Positions 17,298 to 26,428 of a stretch of DNA of 43,808 nucleotides are shown one piece after another. A program made the position numbers and the translations under genes. Location: positions 1 through 43,808 of the forward strand of contig NZ_JARFXX010000012.1 in assembly GCF_029218125.1 (NCBI RefSeq), given 5' to 3'. This stretch comes from Oscillibacter faecalis_A. Lineage in GTDB: Bacteria > Bacillota > Clostridia > Oscillospirales > Oscillospiraceae. The notes under the pieces are model-generated. The model was not told the DNA's origin. It was given only the letters and a program-made list of their open reading frames with translations, and did not search any database. Every line of letters begins with the position of its first letter. Position 1 is the first letter of the stretch.

Positions 17298-17339
17298 AAG
17301 GCAAACCCTGAATAGGGTAAATGATGATGGAGGTATGTT

Positions 17340-18551
17340 ATGAAAAAGATTTTTTCTCTCCTGCTGACGCTCACCATGGTCTTGTCCCTGGCTGCCTGCG
17401 GCGGCAACAGCGCTGCCCCCAGCACTCCTGGCAGTGACAGCTCTAACACCGGCTCCGACACCGCTTCCGATTCCGATACCATTAAGATCGGATATGTTTC
17501 CGACCTGACCGGCGCTACCGCCCTGTGGGGCACGGCCGGACAGTACGGCGCCGAGCTTGCTATCAAGCAGGTCAACGAGAACGGCGGCGTTCTGGATGGC
17601 AAGATGCTGGAGCTGGTCCCCATGGACGGTAAGGGCGAGCCCGCCGACTCCGTGTCCGCTTTCAAGAATCTGGTGGAGGTACATAACATCGTGGCCGAGA
17701 TCGGCACGAACTTCTCCTCCTGCAACATCCCCATGGCCTCCGTTGCCGACGAGGTGAAGGTGCCCATCATCGGCACTGCCGCCTCCAACGAGCTGGTCAC
17801 CGTGGATGAAAACGGCAACCTGCACCCCTATTCCTTCCGTATGTGCTTCATCGACTCCTATCTCGGCACCGTCATCGGCAACTATGCCTATGATACGCTG
17901 GGTTCCCGGAACGCGGCTCTGTTCACCGTGGCCGGCAACACCAACTCCGAGTCTGTTGGTCAGTTCCTGCGTGATGCCTTCACCGCTAAGGGCGGCACCA
18001 TCGTGGCTGACGAGCAGTGCCAGGATGGCGACGTGGACTTCCGCGCACAGCTGGCCAACATCGGCGCTAAGAACCCCGACATTGTGTTCGTCATCATGAA
18101 CGACTATGCTAAGAACGCTACCTTTGCAAAGCAGGCCCGTGAGATGGGCATCGACTGCATGCTGATGGGTCATGACGGTTGGGACTCCGCCCAGCTGGCC
18201 GGTGAGGCTGAGGGTGCTTTGGAGAACTGCCTGTATGTCTCCCGTATCGGCTTCAGCACTCCCGAGGCCAAGGCCTTCGGCGAGGAGGTCGCCAAGACCT
18301 ACAACATCACCATGGAGGGCGAGTGCCTGTTCGGTCATGACGGTGTGATGTGGCTGGTGGATGCCATCAACCGCGCCGGCTCCGCCGATCCTCAGGCCAT
18401 CCGCGACGCTCTGGAGCAGACCGATGTGTTCGAGGGCCTGATCGGTACGCTGGTCATGGACCCCGCTACCCACAACCCGTCCATGGCTTGCGCCGTGTAT
18501 GAGTGCCATGGTGACTCCTTCGACTTCAAGGAGATCATCGAGGCCCAGTAA
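17340..18551 (+). CDS. livJ: Branched-chain amino acid-type ABC transporter substrate-binding lipoprotein
   Basis: 403-residue extracellular ligand-binding lipoprotein of the type-1 periplasmic binding fold (Peripla_BP_6). The signal peptide ends in the lipobox LAAC (C20), followed by a Ser/Thr/Gly-rich tether to about residue 48. The mature domain begins IKIGYVSDLTGATALWG and continues with the LIV-family pattern (VNENGGVLDGKMLELVPMDG; VAEIGTNFSSC). TGGAGG lies six bases before the ATG. It is the first gene of a canonical livJHMGF order. The hairpin after it should give more binding protein than permease. The ligand may be a branched amino acid, but LIV systems also carry other amino acids, amides and aromatics, and the sugar-phosphate genes downstream leave the ligand open. 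Confidence 0.9.
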   Translation: MKKIFSLLLTLTMVLSLAACGGNSAAPSTPGSDSSNTGSDTASDSDTIKIGYVSDLTGATALWGTAGQYGAELAIKQVNENGGVLDGKMLELVPMDGKGEPADSVSAFKNLVEVHNIVAEIGTNFSSCNIPMASVADEVKVPIIGTAASNELVTVDENGNLHPYSFRMCFIDSYLGTVIGNYAYDTLGSRNAALFTVAGNTNSESVGQFLRDAFTAKGGTIVADEQCQDGDVDFRAQLANIGAKNPDIVFVIMNDYAKNATFAKQAREMGIDCMLMGHDGWDSAQLAGEAEGALENCLYVSRIGFSTPEAKAFGEEVAKTYNITMEGECLFGHDGVMWLVDAINRAGSADPQAIRDALEQTDVFEGLIGTLVMDPATHNPSMACAVYECHGDSFDFKEIIEAQ

Positions 18552-18560
18552 TGTCCGTGA

Positions 18561-18598
18561 CAGGGGGAAGGATATTCTCCTTCCCCCTGCATTTTTTT
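18561..18598 (+). terminator. Partial terminator between livJ and livH
   Basis: An 11-bp perfect stem (18561-18571 with 18579-18589) is followed by CATTTTTTT. Since livH starts only 40 bases later without an evident promoter of its own, read-through is expected; this sets a high livJ to permease ratio. Confidence 0.8.
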
Positions 18599-18638
18599 AG
18601 ACAAAAGCCTCTACTGCGACTTTAGGAGTGATAAGATT

Positions 18639-19511
18639 ATGTTTTTACAACAGTTGGTGACGGGCATTTCTGTTGGCGGTATCTACGCGCTGCTGGCAAC
18701 AGGCTACTCCCTGATCTACAGTCTGCTGGACTTCTCGAACTGGGCCCACGGCGAATTCGCCATGGTCAGCGCTTATGTCGCCATCGTCCTGTCCAACATC
18801 ATGGGAATGCCCTTTGTTCTCGCCGCCATCGGCGGCATGATGGGCGGCGCACTGGTGAGCTTTCTGTGCGAGCGCCTTGCCTATCGCCGTATCCGCCGCA
18901 ATGGCGCCCCCAATATGTTCCTGATGATCGCCGCCATGGGCCTTTCCAATATGTTCCAGCAGGCGGCCAACCTGATCTTCTCCGGTCAGTACCGGTCCTA
19001 TCCCTTCAAGCTGCCGGTCTCCACCATTCAGGTGGCGTCCGCCTACATCGGTGTGCTGGACCTTGTGAGCCTTGGCATCACCGCCGTTATCATCGCCATT
19101 CTGGTGTACCTCATCAATAAGACGCAATTCGGACTCAATGTCCGTGCAATCGCCTGCAACGCCCACGCCGCCAAGGTCCTTGGAGTGAAGGTGGACCGCT
19201 GCATCGCCACGGTGTTCGTGCTGGCGGGCGCTCTGGCCGGTGTGGCCGGCGTTCTGTACGGAATGAAATATAATGTGTTCCCCACCATGGGCAACGTGGG
19301 CCTCAAGGCGTTCATCGCCTCCGTTATCGGCGGCCTCGGCAGCGTGCCCGGTGCCATTGTGGGCGCTATCATTCTGGGCGTGATCGAAACGTTTGTCTCT
19401 GCGTTCGTCAGCTCCAGTCTCCGAGACTTTTTCTCCTTCGCACTGCTGATCGTCCTTCTGCTGGTCAAGCCCAGCGGCCTGTTTGGCGTGGACGTGCAGG
19501 ACAAGGCATAA
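18639..19511 (+). CDS. livH: Branched-chain amino acid-type ABC permease LivH
   Basis: 290-residue inner-membrane permease that pairs with LivM. It begins MFLQQLVTGISVGGIYALLATGYSLIYSLL, the typical LivH start, and has about eight hydrophobic segments. The cytoplasmic coupling loop GLNVRAIACNAHAAKVLGV (about 167-185) contacts the ATPases. GGAG lies about nine bases before the ATG. Second gene of the liv operon, downstream of the livJ attenuating hairpin. Confidence 0.93.
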   Translation: MFLQQLVTGISVGGIYALLATGYSLIYSLLDFSNWAHGEFAMVSAYVAIVLSNIMGMPFVLAAIGGMMGGALVSFLCERLAYRRIRRNGAPNMFLMIAAMGLSNMFQQAANLIFSGQYRSYPFKLPVSTIQVASAYIGVLDLVSLGITAVIIAILVYLINKTQFGLNVRAIACNAHAAKVLGVKVDRCIATVFVLAGALAGVAGVLYGMKYNVFPTMGNVGLKAFIASVIGGLGSVPGAIVGAIILGVIETFVSAFVSSSLRDFFSFALLIVLLLVKPSGLFGVDVQDKA

Positions 19512-19524
19512 GGGGGGCAGAGGA

Positions 19525-20481
19525 ATGCTTGCATTATTTAACAGTATCAACAGCGCCGTGTGCGGCGCACTGGGCATCAATACCTATTTGCAGGGCGTGA
19601 TCATCATGGTGTGCATCAACATCATCGCCGTGCTGGGTATGTCGGTGCTGACGGGCTTCACCCGCCTGTTCTCCTTCGGCAACGCGGGCTTTATGTCCAT
19701 CGGCGCCTACACCGCCGCCATTTTGACGGTGAAGTTCAACGTGAACTTCCTGCTGGCCATCATCTTAGGCGCTCTGTTCGCGGGCTTCATCGCTTTTCTG
19801 CTGGGTTCCATCACCCTGCGGCTGAAGGGCGACTATTTCCTTATCACCTGCCTTGGCTTCGGCGAGTGCGTCCGTGTGCTGTTCAACTACACGAAGAACA
19901 TCACCGGCGGCTCTGCGGGCTATCCCGGCATCCCCGCGTATTCCAACGCGCTGTTCAGCCTTGTGTGCGTGGTGCTGGCGTTTTTCGCGGCGTGGCGCTT
20001 CATCCACTCCAAGTACGGCCGGAACCTGACGTCCATCCGTGAAAACGAGATGGCGGCCGAGGCCGTGGGCATCAACGCCTTCCGGGTCAAGCGGATGAGC
20101 TTCGTGTTCTCCGCCATCTATGCCGGCTGGGCCGGCGCGCTGTACGGCGGCTACCTTATGTACATCGTTCCCAGCAGCTTCAACCTTGCCAAGAGCTGCG
20201 AGCTCATCACCACCACCGTGATCGGCGGCCTCGGCTCCCTCACCGGCTCCGTGCTGGGCGCCATCATCGTCACGGTGCTGCCGGAGATCTTCCGTTCCCT
20301 TGCCAACTACCGTATGCTGCTCTACGGCATGGCCGTGGTGCTCATCATCCTGTTCAAGCCCAGCGGCCTGTACGGCTATAAGGAATTTTCCCTGAAGCGG
20401 ACCATCCACTGGTTCCGCACGCTGCCGGCACGCCTGAGCGGCCGGAAGCAGGCTGAGACAACTGAGAAGGGGGGCCGCTGA
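19525..20481 (+). CDS. livM: Branched-chain amino acid-type ABC permease LivM
   Basis: 318-residue permease partner of LivH. It has the LivM pattern SVLTGFTRLFSFGNAGFMSIGAYTAA and the coupling loop GRNLTSIRENEMAAEAVGI (about 170-188), and ends with a basic cytoplasmic tail. I chose the ATG at 19525, preceded by a purine-rich GGGGGGCAGAGGA; an earlier in-frame start at 19483 would overlap livH. It lies 13 bases after livH and one base before livG. Confidence 0.92.
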   Translation: MLALFNSINSAVCGALGINTYLQGVIIMVCINIIAVLGMSVLTGFTRLFSFGNAGFMSIGAYTAAILTVKFNVNFLLAIILGALFAGFIAFLLGSITLRLKGDYFLITCLGFGECVRVLFNYTKNITGGSAGYPGIPAYSNALFSLVCVVLAFFAAWRFIHSKYGRNLTSIRENEMAAEAVGINAFRVKRMSFVFSAIYAGWAGALYGGYLMYIVPSSFNLAKSCELITTTVIGGLGSLTGSVLGAIIVTVLPEIFRSLANYRMLLYGMAVVLIILFKPSGLYGYKEFSLKRTIHWFRTLPARLSGRKQAETTEKGGR

Positions 20482-20482
20482 T

Positions 20483-21246
20483 ATGGCAACACCAGTCCTT
20501 GAAATGCAGAATGTGGAGAAGAACTTCGGCGGCGTCCGCGCCATCGACAATTTCAGCGTGACGCTGGAGCCGGGAAAGATTCATGGCCTCATCGGCCCCA
20601 ATGGCGCCGGTAAGACCACCATCTTCAACAACATCACCGGCATTTACGCGCCGGATAGCGGCAAGATCATCTTCAACGGCACGGATATCACCGGCAGCGC
20701 GCCCCATCGGGTGGCGCAGCTTGGTATCGGCCGCACGTTCCAGAATATCCGCCTGTTCTCCAACCTCTCTGTTTTGAGCAACGTGGTCATCGCCAGCAAT
20801 CTGGACGCCACGTACAATCTGGCCGACGCCATGTTCAAGACGAAGAAGTACAAGGAGCGGGAGAAGCATCTGGAGGAAAAGGCCATGGACCTGCTGGAGG
20901 TGGTGGGCCTTGCCGATAAGGCGAACGAGCAGGCCAGCTCCCTGCCCTACGGCCACCAGCGCAAGCTGGAGATCGCCCGCGCCATGGCGCTGGACCCCAA
21001 GCTGCTGCTGCTGGACGAGCCGGCCGCCGGTATGAACGCCGAGGAGTCCGCGGAGCTGGTGAGCTTCGTGCGGCAGATTCGGGACCGCTTTGATATTACC
21101 ATTTTGATGATCGAGCACCACATGGACGTTGTCTCGAACCTGTGCGACCATGTGACGGTGCTGAACTTCGGCAAGACCATCTGCGTCGGCACGCCGGAGG
21201 AGGTCAAGAGCGATCCTGAGGTCATCAGAGCCTATCTGGGAGGAGA

Positions 21247-21250
<4 letters not shown>
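20483..21250 (+). CDS. livG: ABC transporter ATP-binding protein LivG
   Basis: 255-residue ATPase. Walker A GPNGAGKTT (about 38-46), the LivG-type signature LPYGHQRKLEIARAMA, Walker B LLLLDEPAAGMN and the switch histidine in MIEHHMDVV are all intact. The C-terminal VIRAYLGGE is typical of LivG. It starts one base after the livM stop codon and overlaps livF by four bases (ATGA), so translation is coupled. Confidence 0.94.
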
Positions 21251-21960
<710 letters not shown>

Positions 21961-21988
21961 AAAAGACTGTTTCCAAGAAAGGACGAAT

Positions 21989-22855
21989 ATGCGTATGGAG
22001 GTAAAAAAAGCCGCGCAGCTTTCTCTGCTGGGCGCACAGGCCCGCAGAAGCGCGCTTGAAATGGTGTATCGGGCCACATCCGGCCATCTGGGCGGGTCCA
22101 TGTCCCTGTGCGAGATTCTTTCTGTTTTGTATTTTGACACCATGCGGATCGACCCCGCCAAGCCGGATGACCCGGACCGGGACCGCTTCGTATTGAGCAA
22201 GGGACACTGTACGCCGGCATTGTATTCCGTTCTGGCAATGCGGGGCTTTTTCCCCAGGGAAATGCTTTCCACCTTCCGCAGCATCGACGGGCATCTCTCC
22301 GGTCACGCGGAAATGCGCCATGTGCCCGGTGTAGATATGTCCACCGGCAGTCTCGGTCAGGGCATTTCCACCGCTGTGGGTATGGCGCTGGCCGGTCAGG
22401 TAGACAAGAAGGACTACCGGGTCTATGCCGTGCTGGGCGACGGTGAGCTGGAGGAGGGTCAGGTCTGGGAGGCAGCCATGGCTGCCGGGAACTACCATCT
22501 GGACAACCTCTGCGTTTTTGTGGATAACAACAACATCCAGATTGACGGTACGCTGGAGGAGATCATGTCTCCCTATCCCATCGACAAGAAGTTCGAGGCC
22601 TTCAACTGGCACGTGGAGTGCTGCGACGGTCATGACGTCACCGCCATCGCGGCGGCGCTGGAAAACGCCAAGGCCGCCAGGGGCAAGCCCACGGTCATCA
22701 TTGCCAGGACCGTGAAGGGCAAGGGCGTTTCGTTCATGGAGAACAATAAGGAATGGCACGGCAACGATCCCGACAAGGAGCAGTATGAAAAGGCCGCAGC
22801 CGAGCTGGACGCTCTGGTGGCTGCGGCAGAGAAGGAGGCGGCTCGCTATGAATAA
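21989..22855 (+). CDS. Transketolase, N-terminal subunit
   Basis: 288-residue ThDP-binding half of a split transketolase, which moves two-carbon ketol units between sugar phosphates. Visible motifs are GHLGGSMSLCEIL, SKGHCTPALYSVL, MSTGSLGQGIS, and the ThDP/Mg motif GDGELEEGQ...VDNNNIQ (about 150-182). I chose the ATG at 21989 behind AAAGGA; an ATG 54 bases upstream would overlap livF. It overlaps the C-terminal subunit gene by eight bases. Two-subunit transketolases are common in Clostridia, often inside carbohydrate clusters like this one rather than as the housekeeping copy. Confidence 0.93.
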   Translation: MRMEVKKAAQLSLLGAQARRSALEMVYRATSGHLGGSMSLCEILSVLYFDTMRIDPAKPDDPDRDRFVLSKGHCTPALYSVLAMRGFFPREMLSTFRSIDGHLSGHAEMRHVPGVDMSTGSLGQGISTAVGMALAGQVDKKDYRVYAVLGDGELEEGQVWEAAMAAGNYHLDNLCVFVDNNNIQIDGTLEEIMSPYPIDKKFEAFNWHVECCDGHDVTAIAAALENAKAARGKPTVIIARTVKGKGVSFMENNKEWHGNDPDKEQYEKAAAELDALVAAAEKEAARYE

Positions 22856-23792
22856 GAAGATCTCTACAAGAACGGCTTACGGCGAGGCGCTGGCCGAGAT
22901 CGGCTCCGATCCCCGCATCTTTGTGCTGGACGCGGATCTGCAGTGCTGCACCCGGACGGAGAAGTTCGGTGCGCTGTATCCCGAGCGGTCCCGGAACGTG
23001 GGTATCGCGGAGGCAAACATGGTGGGCATCGCCGCCGGTATGGCGGCCTGCGGCAAAATCGTGTTTGTCAACTCCTTTGCCATGTTCACCGCCGGACGGG
23101 CCTTTGAGCAGATTCGCAACTCTCTTGCCTATCCGCACCTGAATGTCAAGGTCATCGGCACCCATGCCGGCGTCAGCGTCGGTAAGGACGGCGCCACCCA
23201 CCAGTGCCTTGAGGATCTGGCGGCTATGCGCTCCATCCCCGGCATGGTGGTGCTCTCTCCCTGCGACGCCAATGAGACCCGGCTGATGACGAAGGCCATG
23301 GCGGCGTATGACGGTCCCTGCTTCATGCGCCTGGGCCGGCTGGACGTGGAGGAGTGCACGAACTTTGTCCCGGGCTACAGGTTTGAGTGGGGCAAGGCCA
23401 CGGAGCTTTACGAGGGCACCGATGTGACCATCATCGCCACCGGCCTCATGGTGCAGGAGTCCCTGAAGGCCCGCGAACTGCTGGCACAGGAGGGCATCAG
23501 CGCCGCCGTGCTGGATATGCATACCATCAAGCCGCTGGACCGCGAGGCGGTCATCAAGGCAGCGGAGAAGACCGGCTGCATCGTCACGGCGGAGGAGGCC
23601 AACATTCTCGGCGGCCTTGGCGGCGCCGTGGCCGAGGTGGTCACGGAGACCTGCCCGGTGCCGGTGCTTCGCGTGGGTGTGAAGGACATTTTCGGCCGCA
23701 GCGGCGACCCTTACGCGCTGTTGGAGCGCTATGAGCTGACCGCGAAGGATGTTGCGGCCGCCGCGCGGCGGGCCGTGGCCATGAAGAAATAA
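22848..23792 (+). CDS. Transketolase, C-terminal subunit
   Basis: 314-residue partner of the preceding gene, containing the pyrimidine-binding domain (about 5-170; RTAYGEALAEIG, VGIAEANMVGIAAGMA, FAMFTAGRAFEQIRNSL, GTHAGVSVGKDGATHQCLED) and the transketolase C-terminal domain (about 185-310). AAGGAGG lies eight bases before the ATG at 22848, which falls inside the last codons of the N-terminal subunit gene. The overlap implies equal production of both subunits. Confidence 0.93.
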   Translation: MNKKISTRTAYGEALAEIGSDPRIFVLDADLQCCTRTEKFGALYPERSRNVGIAEANMVGIAAGMAACGKIVFVNSFAMFTAGRAFEQIRNSLAYPHLNVKVIGTHAGVSVGKDGATHQCLEDLAAMRSIPGMVVLSPCDANETRLMTKAMAAYDGPCFMRLGRLDVEECTNFVPGYRFEWGKATELYEGTDVTIIATGLMVQESLKARELLAQEGISAAVLDMHTIKPLDREAVIKAAEKTGCIVTAEEANILGGLGGAVAEVVTETCPVPVLRVGVKDIFGRSGDPYALLERYELTAKDVAAAARRAVAMKK

Positions 23793-23796
23793 CGAT

Positions 23797-24315
23797 ATGC
23801 AGGATGTCATTTATGTTGCCTGCGACGATTCCGGCGCGGAGGCCAAGGGCTGGATCTTAGAGTATCTGGACGCCCACGGCTATGCGTGGCGGGATTGCGG
23901 CGGGGATGAGACCCCCTCCCGCTATCCCTATTACGCGGCAAAGGTGGCAGCGGCGGTCTCCCGGGGGGAGATTCGCCGCGGCATCCTCATCTGCGGCTCC
24001 GGCATCGGCATGAGCATCGCGGCCAACAAATTCCGGGGCGTCCGGGCCAGCGTGGTGACGGATGATTATTCCGCCCGCCTCACCCGGCGGCACAACGATT
24101 CCAATGTGCTGTGCCTCGGAGGCCGGATGGTGGGCCGGTGGATGCTGCTGCGGATCGTGGAGACATGGCTGACCACGGACTATGACGGAGGGCACCATCA
24201 GGGCTCACTGGACCTGCTGGCCGAAATGGAAGCGGCCATGCTGCCCGGAGCCGTGTGGTGCCCGGAGGAAATTCCGTATGAACCCTTTGAGTGGGACCCG
24301 AAGCAGGGCCTGTAA
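23797..24315 (+). CDS. RpiB/LacA/LacB-family sugar-phosphate isomerase
   Basis: 172-residue predicted aldose-ketose phosphate isomerase, similar to ribose-5-phosphate isomerase B. ICGSGIGMSIAANKF (about 65-79) holds the catalytic cysteine (C66) and the anion hole, and RHNDSNVLCLGGR (98-110) the phosphate-contact histidine. The N-terminal motif reads ACDDSGAEAK instead of the usual DHAG/DHGG, so one substrate-contacting histidine is replaced by aspartate. It starts four bases after the transketolase gene and is the last gene before the convergent DeoR regulator. It could feed ribose 5-phosphate or an unusual pentose phosphate to transketolase. Confidence 0.87.
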   Translation: MQDVIYVACDDSGAEAKGWILEYLDAHGYAWRDCGGDETPSRYPYYAAKVAAAVSRGEIRRGILICGSGIGMSIAANKFRGVRASVVTDDYSARLTRRHNDSNVLCLGGRMVGRWMLLRIVETWLTTDYDGGHHQGSLDLLAEMEAAMLPGAVWCPEEIPYEPFEWDPKQGL

Positions 24316-24318
24316 CGC

Positions 24319-25083
24319 TCAGTAGACCAGCCGGATATTTTTGGACTGGCAGAAGGCGGCCCACTCCGCCGAGGGCTGGACGTCCGTGATGATGGCGTTC
24401 ACCAGCTCCAGACCGTTGAAGCGGATGTTGGCGCTCTCATCGAATTTCGTGTGGTCCATGATGAGGAACCGCTGCCGGGCGTGCTTGAGCATGGCCTCGC
24501 GGACACGGGCCTCGTTGAGATAGTTGTCGGAAAGGCCCTCCGCCAGCGTGACCTTGGGGCTGCTGATAAAGGCGCAGTCGGCATAATACGTGCTGAGGAT
24601 GTCCGTGGTGTGATAGCCCACAAAGGACAGCGTCCGGGTCCGCAGGCTCCCGCCGAGGCAGATGAGATTGATGTGGCTGTTGGGCTCCGTGCACAGGCTG
24701 CAGATCATCATGGAATTGGTCACGATGGTCAGGCTCAGCTTGCTGCCGAGCAGCTGCCGGGCCAGAGCAAGACACGTGGTGCTGGAATCGAGGAAGATCA
24801 CGTCCCGGTCATGGATGAACTCCATGGCCTTCAGGGACATCTGGTTTTTCTCCTCCTGATAGAGCGTTCGGCGCAGGGGAGAGGCGTAGGTCTTGTCATA
24901 TTTGTCCGAGAGATAGGCGCCGCCCCGGATGCGGTTGAGCTTGCCAACGGCTTCCAGTTCCCGCAGGTCCCGGCGCACCGTTTCCTCGCTGCACCCCAAA
25001 AGCTGACTGAGGGAGGGAATGTCCAGACTGCCCTTTTGCTTCAGCTCCGCCTCAATTTTGGCAAACCGTTCGATTTTCAGCAT
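24319..25083 (-). CDS. DeoR/GlpR-family transcriptional regulator
   Basis: 254-residue regulator with an N-terminal winged helix (about 1-57; LSQLLGCSEETVRRDLRELEAVGKLNRIRGGAYL) and a DeoR-type sensor domain that binds a phosphorylated sugar (IFLDSSTTCLALARQL; FISSPKVTLAEGLSDNYLNEA). The ATG at 25083 is preceded by a weak AGGCGG; earlier in-frame codons lie in the promoter. It is convergent with the rpiB-like gene and divergent from the mtnK-like gene, so it probably controls both flanking gene groups in response to one of their sugar phosphates. Confidence 0.9.
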   Translation of the reverse strand: MLKIERFAKIEAELKQKGSLDIPSLSQLLGCSEETVRRDLRELEAVGKLNRIRGGAYLSDKYDKTYASPLRRTLYQEEKNQMSLKAMEFIHDRDVIFLDSSTTCLALARQLLGSKLSLTIVTNSMMICSLCTEPNSHINLICLGGSLRTRTLSFVGYHTTDILSTYYADCAFISSPKVTLAEGLSDNYLNEARVREAMLKHARQRFLIMDHTKFDESANIRFNGLELVNAIITDVQPSAEWAAFCQSKNIRLVY

Positions 25084-25198
25084 ATCGCACCGCCTATGAT
25101 TGAAATTATTTTGCACTTATCTGTGGATTATACAGCAATTTTGAACAAAACTCAACAAAAACGTTCAACCGAACAAGTTGACAGAAGGGAAGTACCTT
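25084..25198. promoter_or_regulatory. Divergent regulatory region with candidate DeoR operator
   Basis: 115 AT-rich bases between deoR and the mtnK-like gene. TTGAAC (25141-25146) and GTTCAA (25163-25168) form a dyad with a 16-base gap, and further AACAA/TCAAC words (25150-25180) repeat the pattern, as in DeoR-family operators. TTGCAC at 25111 and TTATAC at 25128 are possible promoter parts, but their spacing is poor. Confidence 0.5.
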
Positions 25199-26413
25199 AT
25201 GTCTGATTACAGCAGCTTTTTTCTGATGAAACCGGAGGATGTGAAGCGGTACGCCGTGGAAGTGCTCCATTTTTTCCAGCCCGACGAGGAGACGGACTGC
25301 ATTGAGATCGGCGATGGCAACATCAACTATGTCTTTCAGGTGCGTTCCTGCAAGGATGGCCGCTCCGTCATCGTCAAGCAGGCAGACAAGCTCCTGCGCT
25401 CCTCCGGCCGCCCGCTGGACCTCTACCGCAACAAGATCGAGGCGGAGACGCTGAAGCTGGAGTCCAGTCTGGCGCCGAACTTTATTCCGCAGGTCTATCA
25501 TTATGACGAGACCATGGCGGCGCTGTCCATGGAGGACATCTCCGCCTATAAGAATCTCCGCAAGGAGCTGGCGGCGGACCGGGTCTATGACCACCTGAGC
25601 GAGAATCTCGCTACGTTCCTGGCAGAATCCATGCTGCCTACCACGGACCTTGTCATGGACCGGCAGGAGAAGAAAAAGCAGGTCAAGTTCTTCACGAATC
25701 CGGAGCTGTGCGACATCACGGAGGATCTGGTGCTGACGGAGCCTTACTGCGCCGAGCCCATGAACCCCCGGAACAAGAACATCGTGACGCCGGGGAACGA
25801 GGAATTTGTCCGGGAGTTCCTCTATGAGGACGAGGCCCTCCACGCCGAGGTGGCTGCGCTCCGCAACGGCTTTATGAATAACGCCCAGGCGCTGATTCAC
25901 GGCGATCTGCACTCCGGCTCTATTTTCGCCAACGAGCAGGGCATCAAAATTATCGATCCGGAATTTGCATTTTACGGCCCGATGGGGTATGATATCGGCA
26001 ATGTCATCGGCAACCTGTTCTTTGCGTGGGCCAACAAGTTCTATACCGGCGGCAGCGCGGAGACACAGGCGGCGCTGGAGCGGACGATTCGTGAGACCTG
26101 TGACAAAACGGCGGAGAAGCTGGGCGAGCAGTACGATAAGCTGGTGCAGTTCCCGCTCTACAAGGCCCCCGCCTTCCGCAAGGCGTATTTAGACAGCGTT
26201 ATGGCGGACTCCTACGGCTATGCCGGTACGGAGATCATCCGCCGGACGGTGGGCGATTCCAAGGTGATGGAGGTCACGTCCGTGGCGGAGCCGGAGCGCC
26301 GGATTCCCATGGAGCGGGCCCTCATCAAGCTGGGTATCTATCTCATCAAGGAGCGGGCCAGCGGCCTCACCGGTACAGCCGTGACAGAGATGTTCCGCAT
26401 GATTCTGGCATAA
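25199..26413 (+). CDS. mtnK: 5-methylthioribose kinase-like protein
   Basis: 404-residue kinase of the protein-kinase-like fold that phosphorylates 5-methylthioribose (or, in DHAP-shunt clusters, 5-deoxyribose) at C1. GDGNINYVF (38-46) is the nucleotide loop, VIVKQAD holds the ATP lysine (K60), HGDLHSGSIF (234-243) is the catalytic loop, and DPEFAFYGPMGYDIGN (253-268) is the metal-binding motif specific to MtnK. The ATG at 25199 has GAAGGGA upstream. It opens a cluster with an MtnA-like isomerase, a dehydrogenase, a second kinase and a class II aldolase. No MTA/SAH nucleosidase gene is in the window. Confidence 0.9.
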   Translation: MSDYSSFFLMKPEDVKRYAVEVLHFFQPDEETDCIEIGDGNINYVFQVRSCKDGRSVIVKQADKLLRSSGRPLDLYRNKIEAETLKLESSLAPNFIPQVYHYDETMAALSMEDISAYKNLRKELAADRVYDHLSENLATFLAESMLPTTDLVMDRQEKKKQVKFFTNPELCDITEDLVLTEPYCAEPMNPRNKNIVTPGNEEFVREFLYEDEALHAEVAALRNGFMNNAQALIHGDLHSGSIFANEQGIKIIDPEFAFYGPMGYDIGNVIGNLFFAWANKFYTGGSAETQAALERTIRETCDKTAEKLGEQYDKLVQFPLYKAPAFRKAYLDSVMADSYGYAGTEIIRRTVGDSKVMEVTSVAEPERRIPMERALIKLGIYLIKERASGLTGTAVTEMFRMILA

Positions 26414-26428
26414 AAAGGAGAGCTTTCA

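Larger units (their letters stand above)
16978..17339. other. Gene-free region between SLH protein gene and livJ
   Basis: 362 bases. After the terminator at 17011-17052 come a stretch with alternating AT-rich parts, no supported ORF, and the liv promoter at 17269-17297. TTGCAAATCGTGATAA and nearby words have no assigned role. Confidence 0.6.

Noticed and set aside
25119..25133. TGTGGATTA as a DnaA box (second origin)
   Set aside because: It is a single imperfect match in a promoter region without further boxes.
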